Shown here: positions 16,228 through 24,384 of the stretch, one piece after another
Layout: each line of letters opens with the position of its first letter
Position numbering within the stretch: the first letter of the stretch is position 1
From: Clostridia bacterium
GTDB taxonomy: Bacteria > Bacillota > Clostridia > Oscillospirales > Acutalibacteraceae
Assembly (NCBI GenBank): GCA_900771085.1
Contig: CAAGMR010000018.1
Span: 4,286 to 68,285 of the forward strand
Direction: 5' to 3'
Length of the DNA stretch: 64,000 nucleotides
The notes under the pieces: generated by a model
The model's database searches: none
The model's input: only the letters and a program-made list of their open reading frames with translations
What the model was told of the DNA's origin: nothing
Translations under genes and position numbers: made by a program

Positions 16228-16740
16228 ATGAAAACCAGGACCGCAGAATTATTGAATACGCAGATTAACAAGGAACTTCATTCTGCATATCTCTATTTTG
16301 AGATGTCACGTTACTATGAAGACTTAGGGCTGAAAGGCTTTGCCAACTGGTTCTTTGTCCAGGCGCAAGAGGAATGTGACCATGCAATGCTATTCTTCAG
16401 ATTCATGCAGAACAATGGCCTGAAGGTTACGCTAAAAGCACTGGATGCACCTGGGGACGATTATGAAGGTGTTCTTGAACCGTTAACTGCTGCACTTGAA
16501 CAGGAAAAGCTTGTTACAGAGCTTATCCATAACATATTCAAGGTAGCAATGGACGACAATGATTTCAGAACCATGCAGTTCCTTAACTGGTTTATTGACG
16601 AGCAGGCCGAAGAGGAAATGAATGCCAGAGAGCTCATTTCAAAGATTGAATGCTTCGGCGAAGAAGGCGCAGCTCTTTATCATATTGATAAAGAACTGGG
16701 AGAAAGGGTTTATGAAAGCCCTACTCTGGAATTACCATAA
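16228..16740 (+). CDS. ftnA: ferritin (non-haem iron storage)
   Basis: The 170-residue protein is a four-helix ferritin with a complete ferroxidase centre: the first-helix Glu in NKELHSAYLY (Glu17 region), EE..H in QAQEECDHAMLFF (about residues 46-56), the Glu in LEQEKLVTELIHNIF, and DEQAEEE (about 125-131). It should store iron as ferric oxide in the cytoplasm and protect against oxygen. The length is normal for bacterial ferritin (about 165-170) and there is no haem-binding Met of bacterioferritin. The start has TTGGAGG 8 bases upstream. It is monocistronic and convergent with ndk. Confidence 0.94.
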   Translation: MKTRTAELLNTQINKELHSAYLYFEMSRYYEDLGLKGFANWFFVQAQEECDHAMLFFRFMQNNGLKVTLKALDAPGDDYEGVLEPLTAALEQEKLVTELIHNIFKVAMDDNDFRTMQFLNWFIDEQAEEEMNARELISKIECFGEEGAALYHIDKELGERVYESPTLELP

Positions 16741-16743
16741 TAA

Positions 16744-16771
16744 AAAAGGCTGTCCGAAAGGACAGCCTTTT
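16744..16771. terminator. bidirectional terminator between ferritin and ndk
   Basis: AAAAGGCTGTCC and GGACAGCCTTTT form a 12-bp perfect stem around a GAAA loop, with A-rich and T-rich flanks, so it can serve both converging genes. Confidence 0.9.
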
Positions 16772-16784
16772 ATTGTGCTTGAAA

Positions 16785-17183
16785 TTAGCCGAAGAAACGG
16801 GCAATTTCGATTTCTGCATTTTCAACAGAGTCAGAACCATGAATGATGTTTTCTGATGTTGAAGTAGCGAAATCACCGCGGATTGTGCCGCCTTTTGCTT
16901 CGTCATACTTTGTAGGACCCATGATGTTTCTCATGCCTGCAACAGCGTTGTCACCTTCTACGATCATAGCAAGTACAGGACCTGAAGTCATGTAAGCAAC
17001 TACATCAGGGAAGAATGGTCTGTCAGCGATGTGAGCGTAATGCTCTCTAAGGATTGGCTCGTCAAGATTCATCATCTTTGCATCAACGATTTTGAAGCCT
17101 TTCTTTTCAATTCTGCCGATTACTTCGCCCATAAGGCCACGCTTAATGCAGTCAGGCTTGAGCATGATATATGTTCTTTCCAT
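16785..17183 (-). CDS. ndk: nucleoside diphosphate kinase
   Basis: The 132-residue protein begins MERTYIMLKPDCIKRGLMGE and contains the active-site block ENIIHGSDS with the phospho-accepting His (about residue 115), plus the nucleotide-binding segments GPVLAMIVEG and RNIMGPT. It transfers the gamma phosphate between nucleoside triphosphates. GTIRGDFA is a further family hallmark. The start is preceded by TTGGAGG. It is a single gene, divergent from the DUF2804 gene. Confidence 0.97.
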   Translation of the reverse strand: MERTYIMLKPDCIKRGLMGEVIGRIEKKGFKIVDAKMMNLDEPILREHYAHIADRPFFPDVVAYMTSGPVLAMIVEGDNAVAGMRNIMGPTKYDEAKGGTIRGDFATSTSENIIHGSDSVENAEIEIARFFG

Positions 17184-17261
17184 ATTCCAAAAACCTCCAA
17201 GTTTTAAGTCCTTTTTATTTTCACATATATAATAATTATAAGCAACATAAATTTGTTCATA

Positions 17262-17270
17262 TGGTATAAT
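17262..17270 (+). promoter_or_regulatory. extended -10 promoter of the DUF2804 gene
   Basis: TGGTATAAT at 17262-17270 is an extended -10 element; no good -35 box is visible at the right distance, as is common for this promoter type. It lies about 40 bases before the start codon. Confidence 0.5.
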
Positions 17271-17310
17271 GTTTTTTGTAGTTTAACACGGACTTCATGG
17301 AGGAATAATT

Positions 17311-18384
17311 ATGAAAAGAACTTATACCCCTTGGCAGGACTGGAAAAACCCTAGTGCTCAGAAAGAGTACACAGAACCAACAAAAATGCTTTCAGAAGAT
17401 GGAACTCTTCTTGCAGCAGGTTGGGCAAGACACAACGTTTTTGACTATGACCGTTTCAGCGTAAAGCATCCGATGAGACGTAAGGAGTGGGATTTCTATC
17501 AGCTCTCAAACGGCAGATATGAAGTGCAGCTCAGCATGGCAAACATTTCTCTTGGAGGATATGTTTCTGCAGTGCTTATTGACCTTAAGGAAAAGAAGAC
17601 AATCAAGACTGCAATGCACCTTTTCCTTGGCGGAAAAGACAAATATGTCCTTCCACCAAAAGGCGATGTTCCAAATCACGTTGAAATGAAAATCGGCAAA
17701 GCAGAGTTCTGCTTTGACACAAAGGAAGACGTAAGAACAATTTACTTCTCTGACGGTACAACAGAGTGTAAATTTACAATGGATATTCTCCCGGGCCACG
17801 AGAATATCACAACTCTTTTACCTTTCAAAAATAAAGAAGACCGCTATTTCATGACCACAAAGCAGAATTCAATGCCTACAGAAGGTTATTTCAAGGTTGG
17901 CAACGATACATGGGATTTCACAAAGGATGACACATTCACAGTTCTTGACTGGGGCCGTGTATGCACTCCTTACAGCCTCGTATGGTACTGGGGCAATGGT
18001 TCAACATATGTTTATGATGACAATGGCGAAAAGCATATATTCGGATTTGAAATCACATGGGGCATCGGTGATGAGTCAAATGCTACCGAGACATGCATGT
18101 TCTACGACGGCAAGGCTCACAAGTTCGGCGCAATAGACGTTGAAACCTTCCCGAAGCCGGACAAGTATATGGAGCCTTGGCATTTTGTATCTGAAGACGG
18201 ACGCTTCGACTTTACAATGACTCCATTCTATGATCATCACGCTGACACCAATGCTCTTGTTATGCGTATGAACAGCCATCAGGTACATGGTATCTGGAAT
18301 GGTACAGCTGTTCTCGATGACGGCACAAAACTTGAAATAAAGGACATGTATGCCTTCTGTGAATATGTTGAAAACAGATGGTAA
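17311..18384 (+). CDS. DUF2804 family protein
   Basis: The 357-residue protein resembles the DUF2804 family: WARHNVFDYDR near residue 38-48, SLGGYVSAVLIDL, and the tryptophan-rich core FTVLDWGRVCTPYSLVWYWGNGS (key part LDWGRVCTPYSLVWYWG, about residues 212-228) followed by HIFGFEITWGIGD. The fold looks beta-rich, and there is no signal peptide or membrane segment. No reaction is established for the family. A GGAGG site precedes the ATG. The following phospholipase-C-like gene starts 39 bases later, so the two may be one unit. Confidence 0.8.
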   Translation: MKRTYTPWQDWKNPSAQKEYTEPTKMLSEDGTLLAAGWARHNVFDYDRFSVKHPMRRKEWDFYQLSNGRYEVQLSMANISLGGYVSAVLIDLKEKKTIKTAMHLFLGGKDKYVLPPKGDVPNHVEMKIGKAEFCFDTKEDVRTIYFSDGTTECKFTMDILPGHENITTLLPFKNKEDRYFMTTKQNSMPTEGYFKVGNDTWDFTKDDTFTVLDWGRVCTPYSLVWYWGNGSTYVYDDNGEKHIFGFEITWGIGDESNATETCMFYDGKAHKFGAIDVETFPKPDKYMEPWHFVSEDGRFDFTMTPFYDHHADTNALVMRMNSHQVHGIWNGTAVLDDGTKLEIKDMYAFCEYVENRW

Positions 18385-18423
18385 TATCGTTCTGACATTT
18401 TAGTATAGAATCGAGGTGCTTTT

Positions 18424-19269
18424 ATGCCTGCAGGATATGCACATTATTGTTTTGGTCGAGATGTTTATTTTCAACTTCCAAAAGCACAGCAGAATCTTAT
18501 CAGAAAGAATATTCATATCTTTGATATTGCGGTTCATGGTCCGGATCTGACCTTCTACTATCTTCCGGAAAATCGAAACGGAATAGTTGAAACCGGCAAT
18601 TCCATACATAATGCCCCGGGTCTTGATTTCTTCAAACCCGCATCGGCGGTATTAAGAAATTCCGGCTATCCGGACAAAGACAGAGCATTCATTTATGGCT
18701 ATCTCTGCCATTTCGCTCTTGATATGACCTGTCACCCATATGTTAATCAGAGAGTGCTCGACTGCAATATTCCACATTTTAAGACCGAAGCAGAATTTGA
18801 CCGTTATATGATGGAACTTGACCATGTTTACAATCCTGCGGGAAAAAGCATGGTAACACACATTTATCCTTCTATCGGTGCAGCAAAGGTTATGGAGAAG
18901 TATTATCCGAACCTTAACTATAAACAGCTTTATACCTGCATGCATTCGATGATTTTTATGCTCAATTTCCTGACTATGCCAAACAAACTGGTCAGAGAGT
19001 TTCTCTTCCCTCTGTTTGATCTTGTGGGAGCACGCTCATTTAAGGATCTGGTTATTCCATTTACGCCGGACCCGTTATGTGAAGAGAGCAATATTGAACT
19101 TCACGATCTTTATAAAAAAGCAGTTCCGCTCGCAGTCAAACTCATTAATGAGTTTGACGCAATAGCTTCGGGCGCACTGCCTTGGACTAACGAATACCTT
19201 GTGTCATTTGACCCTCCCAATTTAAAGGATGGCGAATATGAGCCGGGCATAATAGAGCCTGTTGAATAG
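18424..19269 (+). CDS. zinc-dependent phospholipase C-like protein
   Basis: The 281-residue protein matches the zinc-dependent phospholipase C superfamily by its spaced metal-binding residues: MPAGYAHYCFGRDV, FDIAVHGPDLTFYY, GNSIHN, and FIYGYLCHFALDMTCHPYVN, which correspond to the His/Asp ligands of the three-zinc site. It lacks a signal peptide, so unlike secreted toxins it is likely intracellular, and the true substrate may not be phospholipid. GAGGTG precedes the ATG by 8 bases. It follows the DUF2804 gene and precedes a lipoprotein gene in the same direction. Confidence 0.75.
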   Translation: MPAGYAHYCFGRDVYFQLPKAQQNLIRKNIHIFDIAVHGPDLTFYYLPENRNGIVETGNSIHNAPGLDFFKPASAVLRNSGYPDKDRAFIYGYLCHFALDMTCHPYVNQRVLDCNIPHFKTEAEFDRYMMELDHVYNPAGKSMVTHIYPSIGAAKVMEKYYPNLNYKQLYTCMHSMIFMLNFLTMPNKLVREFLFPLFDLVGARSFKDLVIPFTPDPLCEESNIELHDLYKKAVPLAVKLINEFDAIASGALPWTNEYLVSFDPPNLKDGEYEPGIIEPVE

Positions 19270-19333
19270 CAGCATATTTGCACTTTCAATGAGCTGCTCA
19301 AGATGGTAAAATGACCAGGAAGGTGATAGCAAA

Positions 19334-20791
19334 ATGAACAGAATAAAGACCGTTGTTGCACTTGTTCTTGCAGCAATAATGGCATTCAGCCTTACAGGAT
19401 GTAACTTTTTTACCAATTGCGAAAACACCGAGCAATATGAATGCTATGAAGGATATAAAGGAATAATTGATTTTGGCATTTTTTCCGGTGCGTCTGAAGA
19501 CGCAAAGGCAGCTGCCACAGTCGCAAAGCGACTTGGCGTTGATGCGGAATCAGTCAAAGCATATAAACTGAATGAAGAGACTCTGGCAAAGGTTCCTGAG
19601 TGGGAGGTTGCCTTAAAGGGCAATGAATTCTCAAAGAAGGGTGAACTTGCTGAAAAAGAGTACACTACATTTTTAAACAAGGAGAGCAAAACCGGCGCAG
19701 TTGCCGGCATGCTGTCCGGAAACGATGATACTCTGGTAGTTCTTCTTGTAAATAAAGATTCTTATTCCGATTACCTTTCCATTTCCGGGGAAGAACTCCA
19801 GAAGGACTGGGGCAATTTCAACAGCGAAAAGCCGTATTTCATCAACAAGAAGAAAATATACGGCTTCGGTTATCTCTCATCCAAGAGTGGGTTCCTTGTA
19901 AAGAATACCGACAGCTCAGATCCTGAGATGATCATGCCTGAAGTTTGCCCAAGTTATATCTGCGAGAAGGATAATTACATTTATACCTGCCTTGAAAACG
20001 TTGACGGTGCATACAGTTCAAAGCTTTACCGCTACGACACAAAGGAAAAAGATAAGGAAGCTGCTTTGGAAATGCTTTCCAAAGGCGATGTATCTTACCT
20101 TTCACTTCAGGGCGAATATCTTTACTACTGTAAGACAAAGGCCACAGATGATGGATTTAAGACAACAGGCTTTTATCGTTCAGACCTTGACGGAAAGAAT
20201 GAGGAAACCATCATCAATAAGGAGACCTATGATAATTACAAAACCGGAACAAAGGTTTATTATCGCAATGGCTCCGACAACAGTGAGCATGTTTACGATC
20301 TCCTTACAGGAAGCGATGAGCAGATAACCGAGAAGAATACATATCATTTCTTCACGGATGGTTCCAGGTATGGATACTACATCTACTATGACGAGGCTGA
20401 AGAGGCAAAAGATGACCTTGATGCTGAAGATGAAGAGGAGCAGGAAAGCGACCTCGACATCAAAACAGCAGAACTTACATCTAACGATCTCGTTCAGATA
20501 GACCTTACCACAGGAGAAACCAAAATCCTTGCAGAATGCCTTCCTCAGTGCAATATCTTAGGTGTAGAAGACCGCATTTACTTCTCCAACTCAGATGAAG
20601 ATGAAAAGGTTTACTGCGTTTACAAGGATGGTGGATTCAGACGTATCACAAGAGATGAATATGTAGGAAAAATCATGACTTATCATGACCTCCTTGTCTA
20701 CTTCACATACGCTGATGACGATTACAAAGATGTCGACAAGATTTATATCTGCAATCTTGATGGCAGCACCAGGATTGAACTTACAAGATAA
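19334..20791 (+). CDS. lipoprotein with DUF5050-like repeat region
   Basis: A 485-residue protein with an N-terminal lipoprotein signal (lipobox LTGC, Cys23). Residues about 150-480 are made of repeated short beta-type units such as GEYLYYCKTK, DRIYFSNSDEDEKVYCVYKDG and DKIYICNLDGS, the pattern of DUF5050/propeller-like proteins in Clostridia. An acidic stretch (EAEEAKDDLDAEDEEEQES, about residue 355-375) breaks the repeats. It should sit on the outer face of the membrane. No catalytic motif is visible; function unknown. AGGAAGGTGA precedes the ATG. Confidence 0.78.
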   Translation: MNRIKTVVALVLAAIMAFSLTGCNFFTNCENTEQYECYEGYKGIIDFGIFSGASEDAKAAATVAKRLGVDAESVKAYKLNEETLAKVPEWEVALKGNEFSKKGELAEKEYTTFLNKESKTGAVAGMLSGNDDTLVVLLVNKDSYSDYLSISGEELQKDWGNFNSEKPYFINKKKIYGFGYLSSKSGFLVKNTDSSDPEMIMPEVCPSYICEKDNYIYTCLENVDGAYSSKLYRYDTKEKDKEAALEMLSKGDVSYLSLQGEYLYYCKTKATDDGFKTTGFYRSDLDGKNEETIINKETYDNYKTGTKVYYRNGSDNSEHVYDLLTGSDEQITEKNTYHFFTDGSRYGYYIYYDEAEEAKDDLDAEDEEEQESDLDIKTAELTSNDLVQIDLTTGETKILAECLPQCNILGVEDRIYFSNSDEDEKVYCVYKDGGFRRITRDEYVGKIMTYHDLLVYFTYADDDYKDVDKIYICNLDGSTRIELTR

Positions 20792-20817
20792 TCAGACACC
20801 TACAGGCTACAGATAGA

Positions 20818-20864
20818 AACCGGCCGAGACTTCAAGCTTACGCTTGGTCTCGGCCGGTTCGGCT
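20818..20864 (+). terminator. intrinsic terminator after the lipoprotein gene
   Basis: AACCGGCCGAGAC (20818-20830) pairs with GTCTCGGCCGGTT (20847-20859), and an inner CAAGC/GCTTG pair lies in the loop. The T tract is weak (GGCTTTT), but the stem is very stable and may serve the converging minus-strand gene too. Confidence 0.75.
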
Positions 20865-20869
20865 TTTAT

Positions 20870-22219
20870 TTAGTTTATTGAGTTGTTACCTCTGTTTGAA
20901 TAGTAGAGGTAATAGTAAAGTGTAAGTACAACAGCAGCCAGAGCCCATGAAAGAGGAATGGTGATTGCTATGGCGATATGGTCTACTACAATGCTGCAGA
21001 TTACTATAACAATAATTATTCTGAAGAGACGAAGAATGCCAAGGTTGATTGCCATTACTTCTTTCTTGCGTCCAAGTCCTTCAAGACTGGAGGAAAGAAC
21101 ATTGACCAGAGTTTTTCCAACGAGATATGGAACGATTACCTTGAATATCTGAACACCGCATTTGATTACTTCGGAATCCGATGTGAATGCTATCATGCAG
21201 AGGTCGGAAAACTGGGTGAAAATAATAGAAGTGATTATAGTAAATAGTGTTGCACCCAGTATGAGAACATTGATGGTTCGAACAAGATTGTTGTTTGAAG
21301 GGTCATCAACCTGTTCTGCAGAGAAGTGGGCAATAGGACCTTTTGTTGAAGAGATTGGAAGGAAGATGGTTTCCTCTATGAGGAAATAAATTGCAAATGC
21401 TACAATGATTTTTATGCCGCATGCGTTGATGTAATACTGTGCAACAGATCTTGATAGTGCTGCACCGCAAGCCAAAAGAATGGCGTTCCTTCCATTGTGG
21501 AAAAACTTCATTATCAGGGAAGGGTCAAAGGAACGGTTTTTCCAGCCGAGCTTTATCCCTTCGTCCTTATGGTCTACAAAGTAGAGACAGAGAATAACGC
21601 ACACAAACTGAGAAAGGAATGCAGAGTATGCAACGCTGTTCATACTCATATCAAGTATTACGAGTAAAACGTAGTTAGCCATTCCGGACAGTAAAAATGA
21701 AACAGTCTGAACAATGGTGGAAAGGGAATAGTCACCAAATATACCCAGTATGAGCGCGGATGAATTATATGTGAAAATAAGCGGGAACAGGTGCGCAAAC
21801 ACTTTCAGGAACTTAACGGTCTGATCGTAAATCTCGTCAGGGGTGTTAATCCAGCTGCAATAAAACGGAGCAACAACCATAGTTGCAAACATTGCCACAA
21901 TCCCTAAGAAAATGGAATGAATTATCAAAGTGTTTATGATATTTCTGAAATCATCCATTCGCCCTTCTTTATACGCCTGCTCTGCCATTTCGGTTGCACC
22001 GCGGCTTTTCGCTGTAAAAGTGCTCACAACCGTGAAAATGTATATAGAAGCAATTGAAAAACTGGCGGCTGCGCCAAGACCGACACACCAGCTGACAAAC
22101 CAGAACTGCTGAACGCTGAAAAGCTGAAGCATAAGAGCGTTCATAAGGATTGGAATAGAGGAACGCTGAATAAGTTTTACTGCATTGGTATATGGTAAAA
22201 CTCTTTTAACATCTAGCAA
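20870..22219 (-). CDS. MATE/MOP-type multidrug or lipid-linked exporter
   Basis: The protein has about twelve membrane segments in two six-helix halves, as in MATE/MOP flippases (for example LLSGMANYVLLVILDMSMNSVAY and LVGKTLVNVLSSSLEGLGRKKEVM). It lacks clear substrate-defining motifs and is only distantly MATE-like. The start is taken as TTG at 22219: a strong GGGAGG ends at 22228 and is 8 bases away, whereas the GTG at 22228 overlaps that site and cannot be used with it. That gives 449 residues. It is a single minus-strand gene between two plus-strand units. Confidence 0.7.
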   Translation of the reverse strand: MLDVKRVLPYTNAVKLIQRSSIPILMNALMLQLFSVQQFWFVSWCVGLGAAASFSIASIYIFTVVSTFTAKSRGATEMAEQAYKEGRMDDFRNIINTLIIHSIFLGIVAMFATMVVAPFYCSWINTPDEIYDQTVKFLKVFAHLFPLIFTYNSSALILGIFGDYSLSTIVQTVSFLLSGMANYVLLVILDMSMNSVAYSAFLSQFVCVILCLYFVDHKDEGIKLGWKNRSFDPSLIMKFFHNGRNAILLACGAALSRSVAQYYINACGIKIIVAFAIYFLIEETIFLPISSTKGPIAHFSAEQVDDPSNNNLVRTINVLILGATLFTIITSIIFTQFSDLCMIAFTSDSEVIKCGVQIFKVIVPYLVGKTLVNVLSSSLEGLGRKKEVMAINLGILRLFRIIIVIVICSIVVDHIAIAITIPLSWALAAVVLTLYYYLYYSNRGNNSIN

Positions 22220-22327
22220 AACAAACACCTCCCATTAACTGTTATTTTATGAAATTACAATAACGTTAGTCAATAGCGGACGGGCAGTGTATAATACATG
22301 CAGCGCAATAAAAAAGGAGCAATTTCA

Positions 22328-23212
22328 ATGATCCAGGATATCGGTCCCAAAAAACTTGATAATACTTATTACCCCGAAAAAACAGCAAATGGGGATAGCA
22401 TAATAATTTATTTTAAAAACAGGCAGATTCTGCTTGCTTCGGATGGCGAAAGCTTCAGACTTCCGAAGTTCGGAGATGTTTTTGGAGAAGGTGAGATTTC
22501 AGCTCTCAGATATCTTTTTGCCATAGACGATGAGAATTACTATCTGACAGATGAAGTTCCTGCCGGTGTTATTTCCACCGGAAACACCGGACTTATTATG
22601 GCAGGCGTACGAGAAATGAGACGCATGAAAGGTGCAACCAACGAAGTGGCACTTGCAGTCTTTACTGCCATGCAGCTTGCCAACTGGTACAAAGACAATC
22701 ACTACTGCGGAACCTGCGGCAGTGAAACAGTTCATTCGGATAAAGAGCGCGCGCTTTGCTGTCCGAAATGCGGAAGACATATTTACCCTCGAATCCTTCC
22801 TGCAGTTATAGTCGGTGTTTTACACGATGGGAAGATGGTGCTGACAAAGTATGCCGGCAATGATTTCCCTTTCTATGCTCTGATAGCCGGCTTCGCAGAA
22901 ATCGGCGAGACTCTTGAGCAGACTGTTGCAAGAGAAGTAATGGAAGAAGTAGGACTCAAGGTAAAGAATATTACTTATTACAAGTCGCAGCCGTGGGGCA
23001 TAGTTGACGACCTTCTTGTGGGCTTCTTCTGCGACCTTGATGGCGAAGACCCGACAATTACGCTTGATACATCTGAACTCGGGGTTGGCGAGTGGCTGAC
23101 TCCGGACGAGGTGGTATTACAGCCGGATACATTGAGCCTTACAAATGAAATGATGACAATGTTTAAAACAGGAAAAGTAAAGAGCGCAAGAGACGCCTGG
23201 CGTCTCCTGTAA
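22328..23212 (+). CDS. nudC: NudC-like Nudix hydrolase (NADH pyrophosphatase)
   Basis: The 294-residue protein has a zinc ribbon (CGTCG...CCPKCG, about residue 130-150) followed by a Nudix domain with a complete box: GFAEIGETLEQTVAREVMEEVGL (core GETLEQTVAREVMEEVG, about residue 205-221). The NudC signature SQPW follows, but it reads SQPWGIVDD rather than the usual SQPWPFPxS, so activity on NADH or NAD-capped RNA should be treated as likely, not certain. The start at 22328 has AAAAGGAG 8 bases upstream; an upstream in-frame ATG has none. Confidence 0.85.
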   Translation: MIQDIGPKKLDNTYYPEKTANGDSIIIYFKNRQILLASDGESFRLPKFGDVFGEGEISALRYLFAIDDENYYLTDEVPAGVISTGNTGLIMAGVREMRRMKGATNEVALAVFTAMQLANWYKDNHYCGTCGSETVHSDKERALCCPKCGRHIYPRILPAVIVGVLHDGKMVLTKYAGNDFPFYALIAGFAEIGETLEQTVAREVMEEVGLKVKNITYYKSQPWGIVDDLLVGFFCDLDGEDPTITLDTSELGVGEWLTPDEVVLQPDTLSLTNEMMTMFKTGKVKSARDAWRLL

Positions 23213-23216
23213 AAGA

Positions 23217-23253
23217 AAAGCCGGGGCATTATGCCTCCGGCTTTGTTTTTTCT
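23217..23253 (+). terminator. intrinsic terminator after nudC
   Basis: AAAGCCGG/CCGGCTTT (23217-23224 with 23237-23244) enclose GGCAT/ATGCC, followed by GTTTTTT. It overlaps the 3' end of the converging acyltransferase gene. Confidence 0.85.
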
Positions 23254-24242
23254 CTGATTTTCTTTTTGGCGAAAAGATAACCTGTGCCAAGTGATACATC
23301 CAGGACGATTTTTATTGCTGTACTTACGAATGTTCCCAAAGGAAGAAGGACAGGGTCGAGGAAACCATCGAAATAGTGGCAGACAAGAATATAAAGGGAT
23401 GCCTGTCCGACTGTCACGAAGGTGTCTGATGCGACCGGTATCTTTTCTATAAGCTTTGAAAGAACTATGATTACATAGGTTGCGCATATGGCTTCAATGG
23501 CGCATACAAGGAAATGATCGTACCTTCTTGCAGCCATTTCGATAAACCAGCCGTGGTACAGGCAGAAAGCCCATATGAAAGCTGAAACCGCAAACATGGA
23601 GACAGAAACGACTTTTCTCTGTTTCTCTTTATCTGCAAGGTGGTTATCGAGCTTCTTAAGAAGCATACCTGCAGCCATGAACATCATTGCAACAAAGGTT
23701 ACGTCGAGGTTCTGAGGGAGCATGCGGGAATCATTAAAGGTGAGCCCGAAAATGCCGAGCACCAGGAATATGACTATTGAAGCATTCTCGTTTTTTGTGA
23801 GTCTGAAAATCACGTTGCAGAGGAAGCGCCCCCAGAACATGGATACGAAGAACCATGGTATTCCGAGGTTCGGATGACCGGCTGTATTGTAGCCTGTTGC
23901 CCAGAAGAGCTGAGCGGGCAGAGGTCCGAAGTTGAGCTTTAATCCGTACTTTGAGAACGATCTGTATTTGATTATGATCAGAATGTCATAGACAATCAGC
24001 ATTAGCACGGCAAGAAGAAGCAGTTTCTTTGCGTCTTTGCCGGTTTTCTTCCACAGCTTGTCCCATGAATCGGCAAGTTTTGTAGTATAGCCTGTCATGA
24101 TAAAGAACAGAGGCATATGGAAGGAGAATATAAGAGTTCTTGTGAAACTGCCGAGGGCAACGCAGTGACCTATGATGACTGAGATAATGGCCAGCCCTTT
24201 TGCAATATCAACAAAGGCAACTCTTTTTATTGATGTATTCAT
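23229..24242 (-). CDS. membrane acyltransferase, acyltransferase-3 family
   Basis: A 337-residue protein with about ten membrane segments. The N-terminal block AFVDIAKGLAIISVIIGHC and FSFHMPLFFIMTGY carry the conserved His and the MPLFF motif of acyltransferase family 3 (OafA/WecH/NodX type), enzymes that acetylate or otherwise acylate exposed sugars on the outer face of the membrane. The start at 24242 has AAAGGA 9 bases upstream; a longer in-frame start at 24296 would add an unlikely Cys/Lys-rich leader. The substrate is unknown; the nearby glycosyltransferase pair makes a surface glycan plausible. Confidence 0.83.
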   Translation of the reverse strand: MNTSIKRVAFVDIAKGLAIISVIIGHCVALGSFTRTLIFSFHMPLFFIMTGYTTKLADSWDKLWKKTGKDAKKLLLLAVLMLIVYDILIIIKYRSFSKYGLKLNFGPLPAQLFWATGYNTAGHPNLGIPWFFVSMFWGRFLCNVIFRLTKNENASIVIFLVLGIFGLTFNDSRMLPQNLDVTFVAMMFMAAGMLLKKLDNHLADKEKQRKVVSVSMFAVSAFIWAFCLYHGWFIEMAARRYDHFLVCAIEAICATYVIIVLSKLIEKIPVASDTFVTVGQASLYILVCHYFDGFLDPVLLPLGTFVSTAIKIVLDVSLGTGYLFAKKKIREKTKPEA

Positions 24243-24313
24243 TGGCCCATCCTTTTTGCTGCAAATGCAGCCTGTTTGTTTATCCTTCTGTGACAATAAT
24301 ACATTATATACAA

Positions 24314-24343
24314 TTGATTATCAAACTCATGTTAGGGTATAAT
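24314..24343 (+). promoter_or_regulatory. promoter with an 11-bp palindrome over the -35 box
   Basis: TTGATT (24314-24319) and TATAAT (24338-24343), spacing 18, precede the G3E GTPase gene. The -35 box is part of a perfect 5-1-5 palindrome, TTGATTATCAA (24314-24324), which resembles the core of Fur/Zur-type boxes and is well placed for repression. Confidence 0.55.
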
Positions 24344-24384
24344 AAACTTTGTATATGTCTCAAAAGAAAGGAAGTTAATTATAA

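Noticed and set aside
22226..22228. GTG as the start of the MATE-like gene
   Set aside because: It overlaps the GGGAGG ribosome binding site; the TTG at 22219 has the correct spacing.
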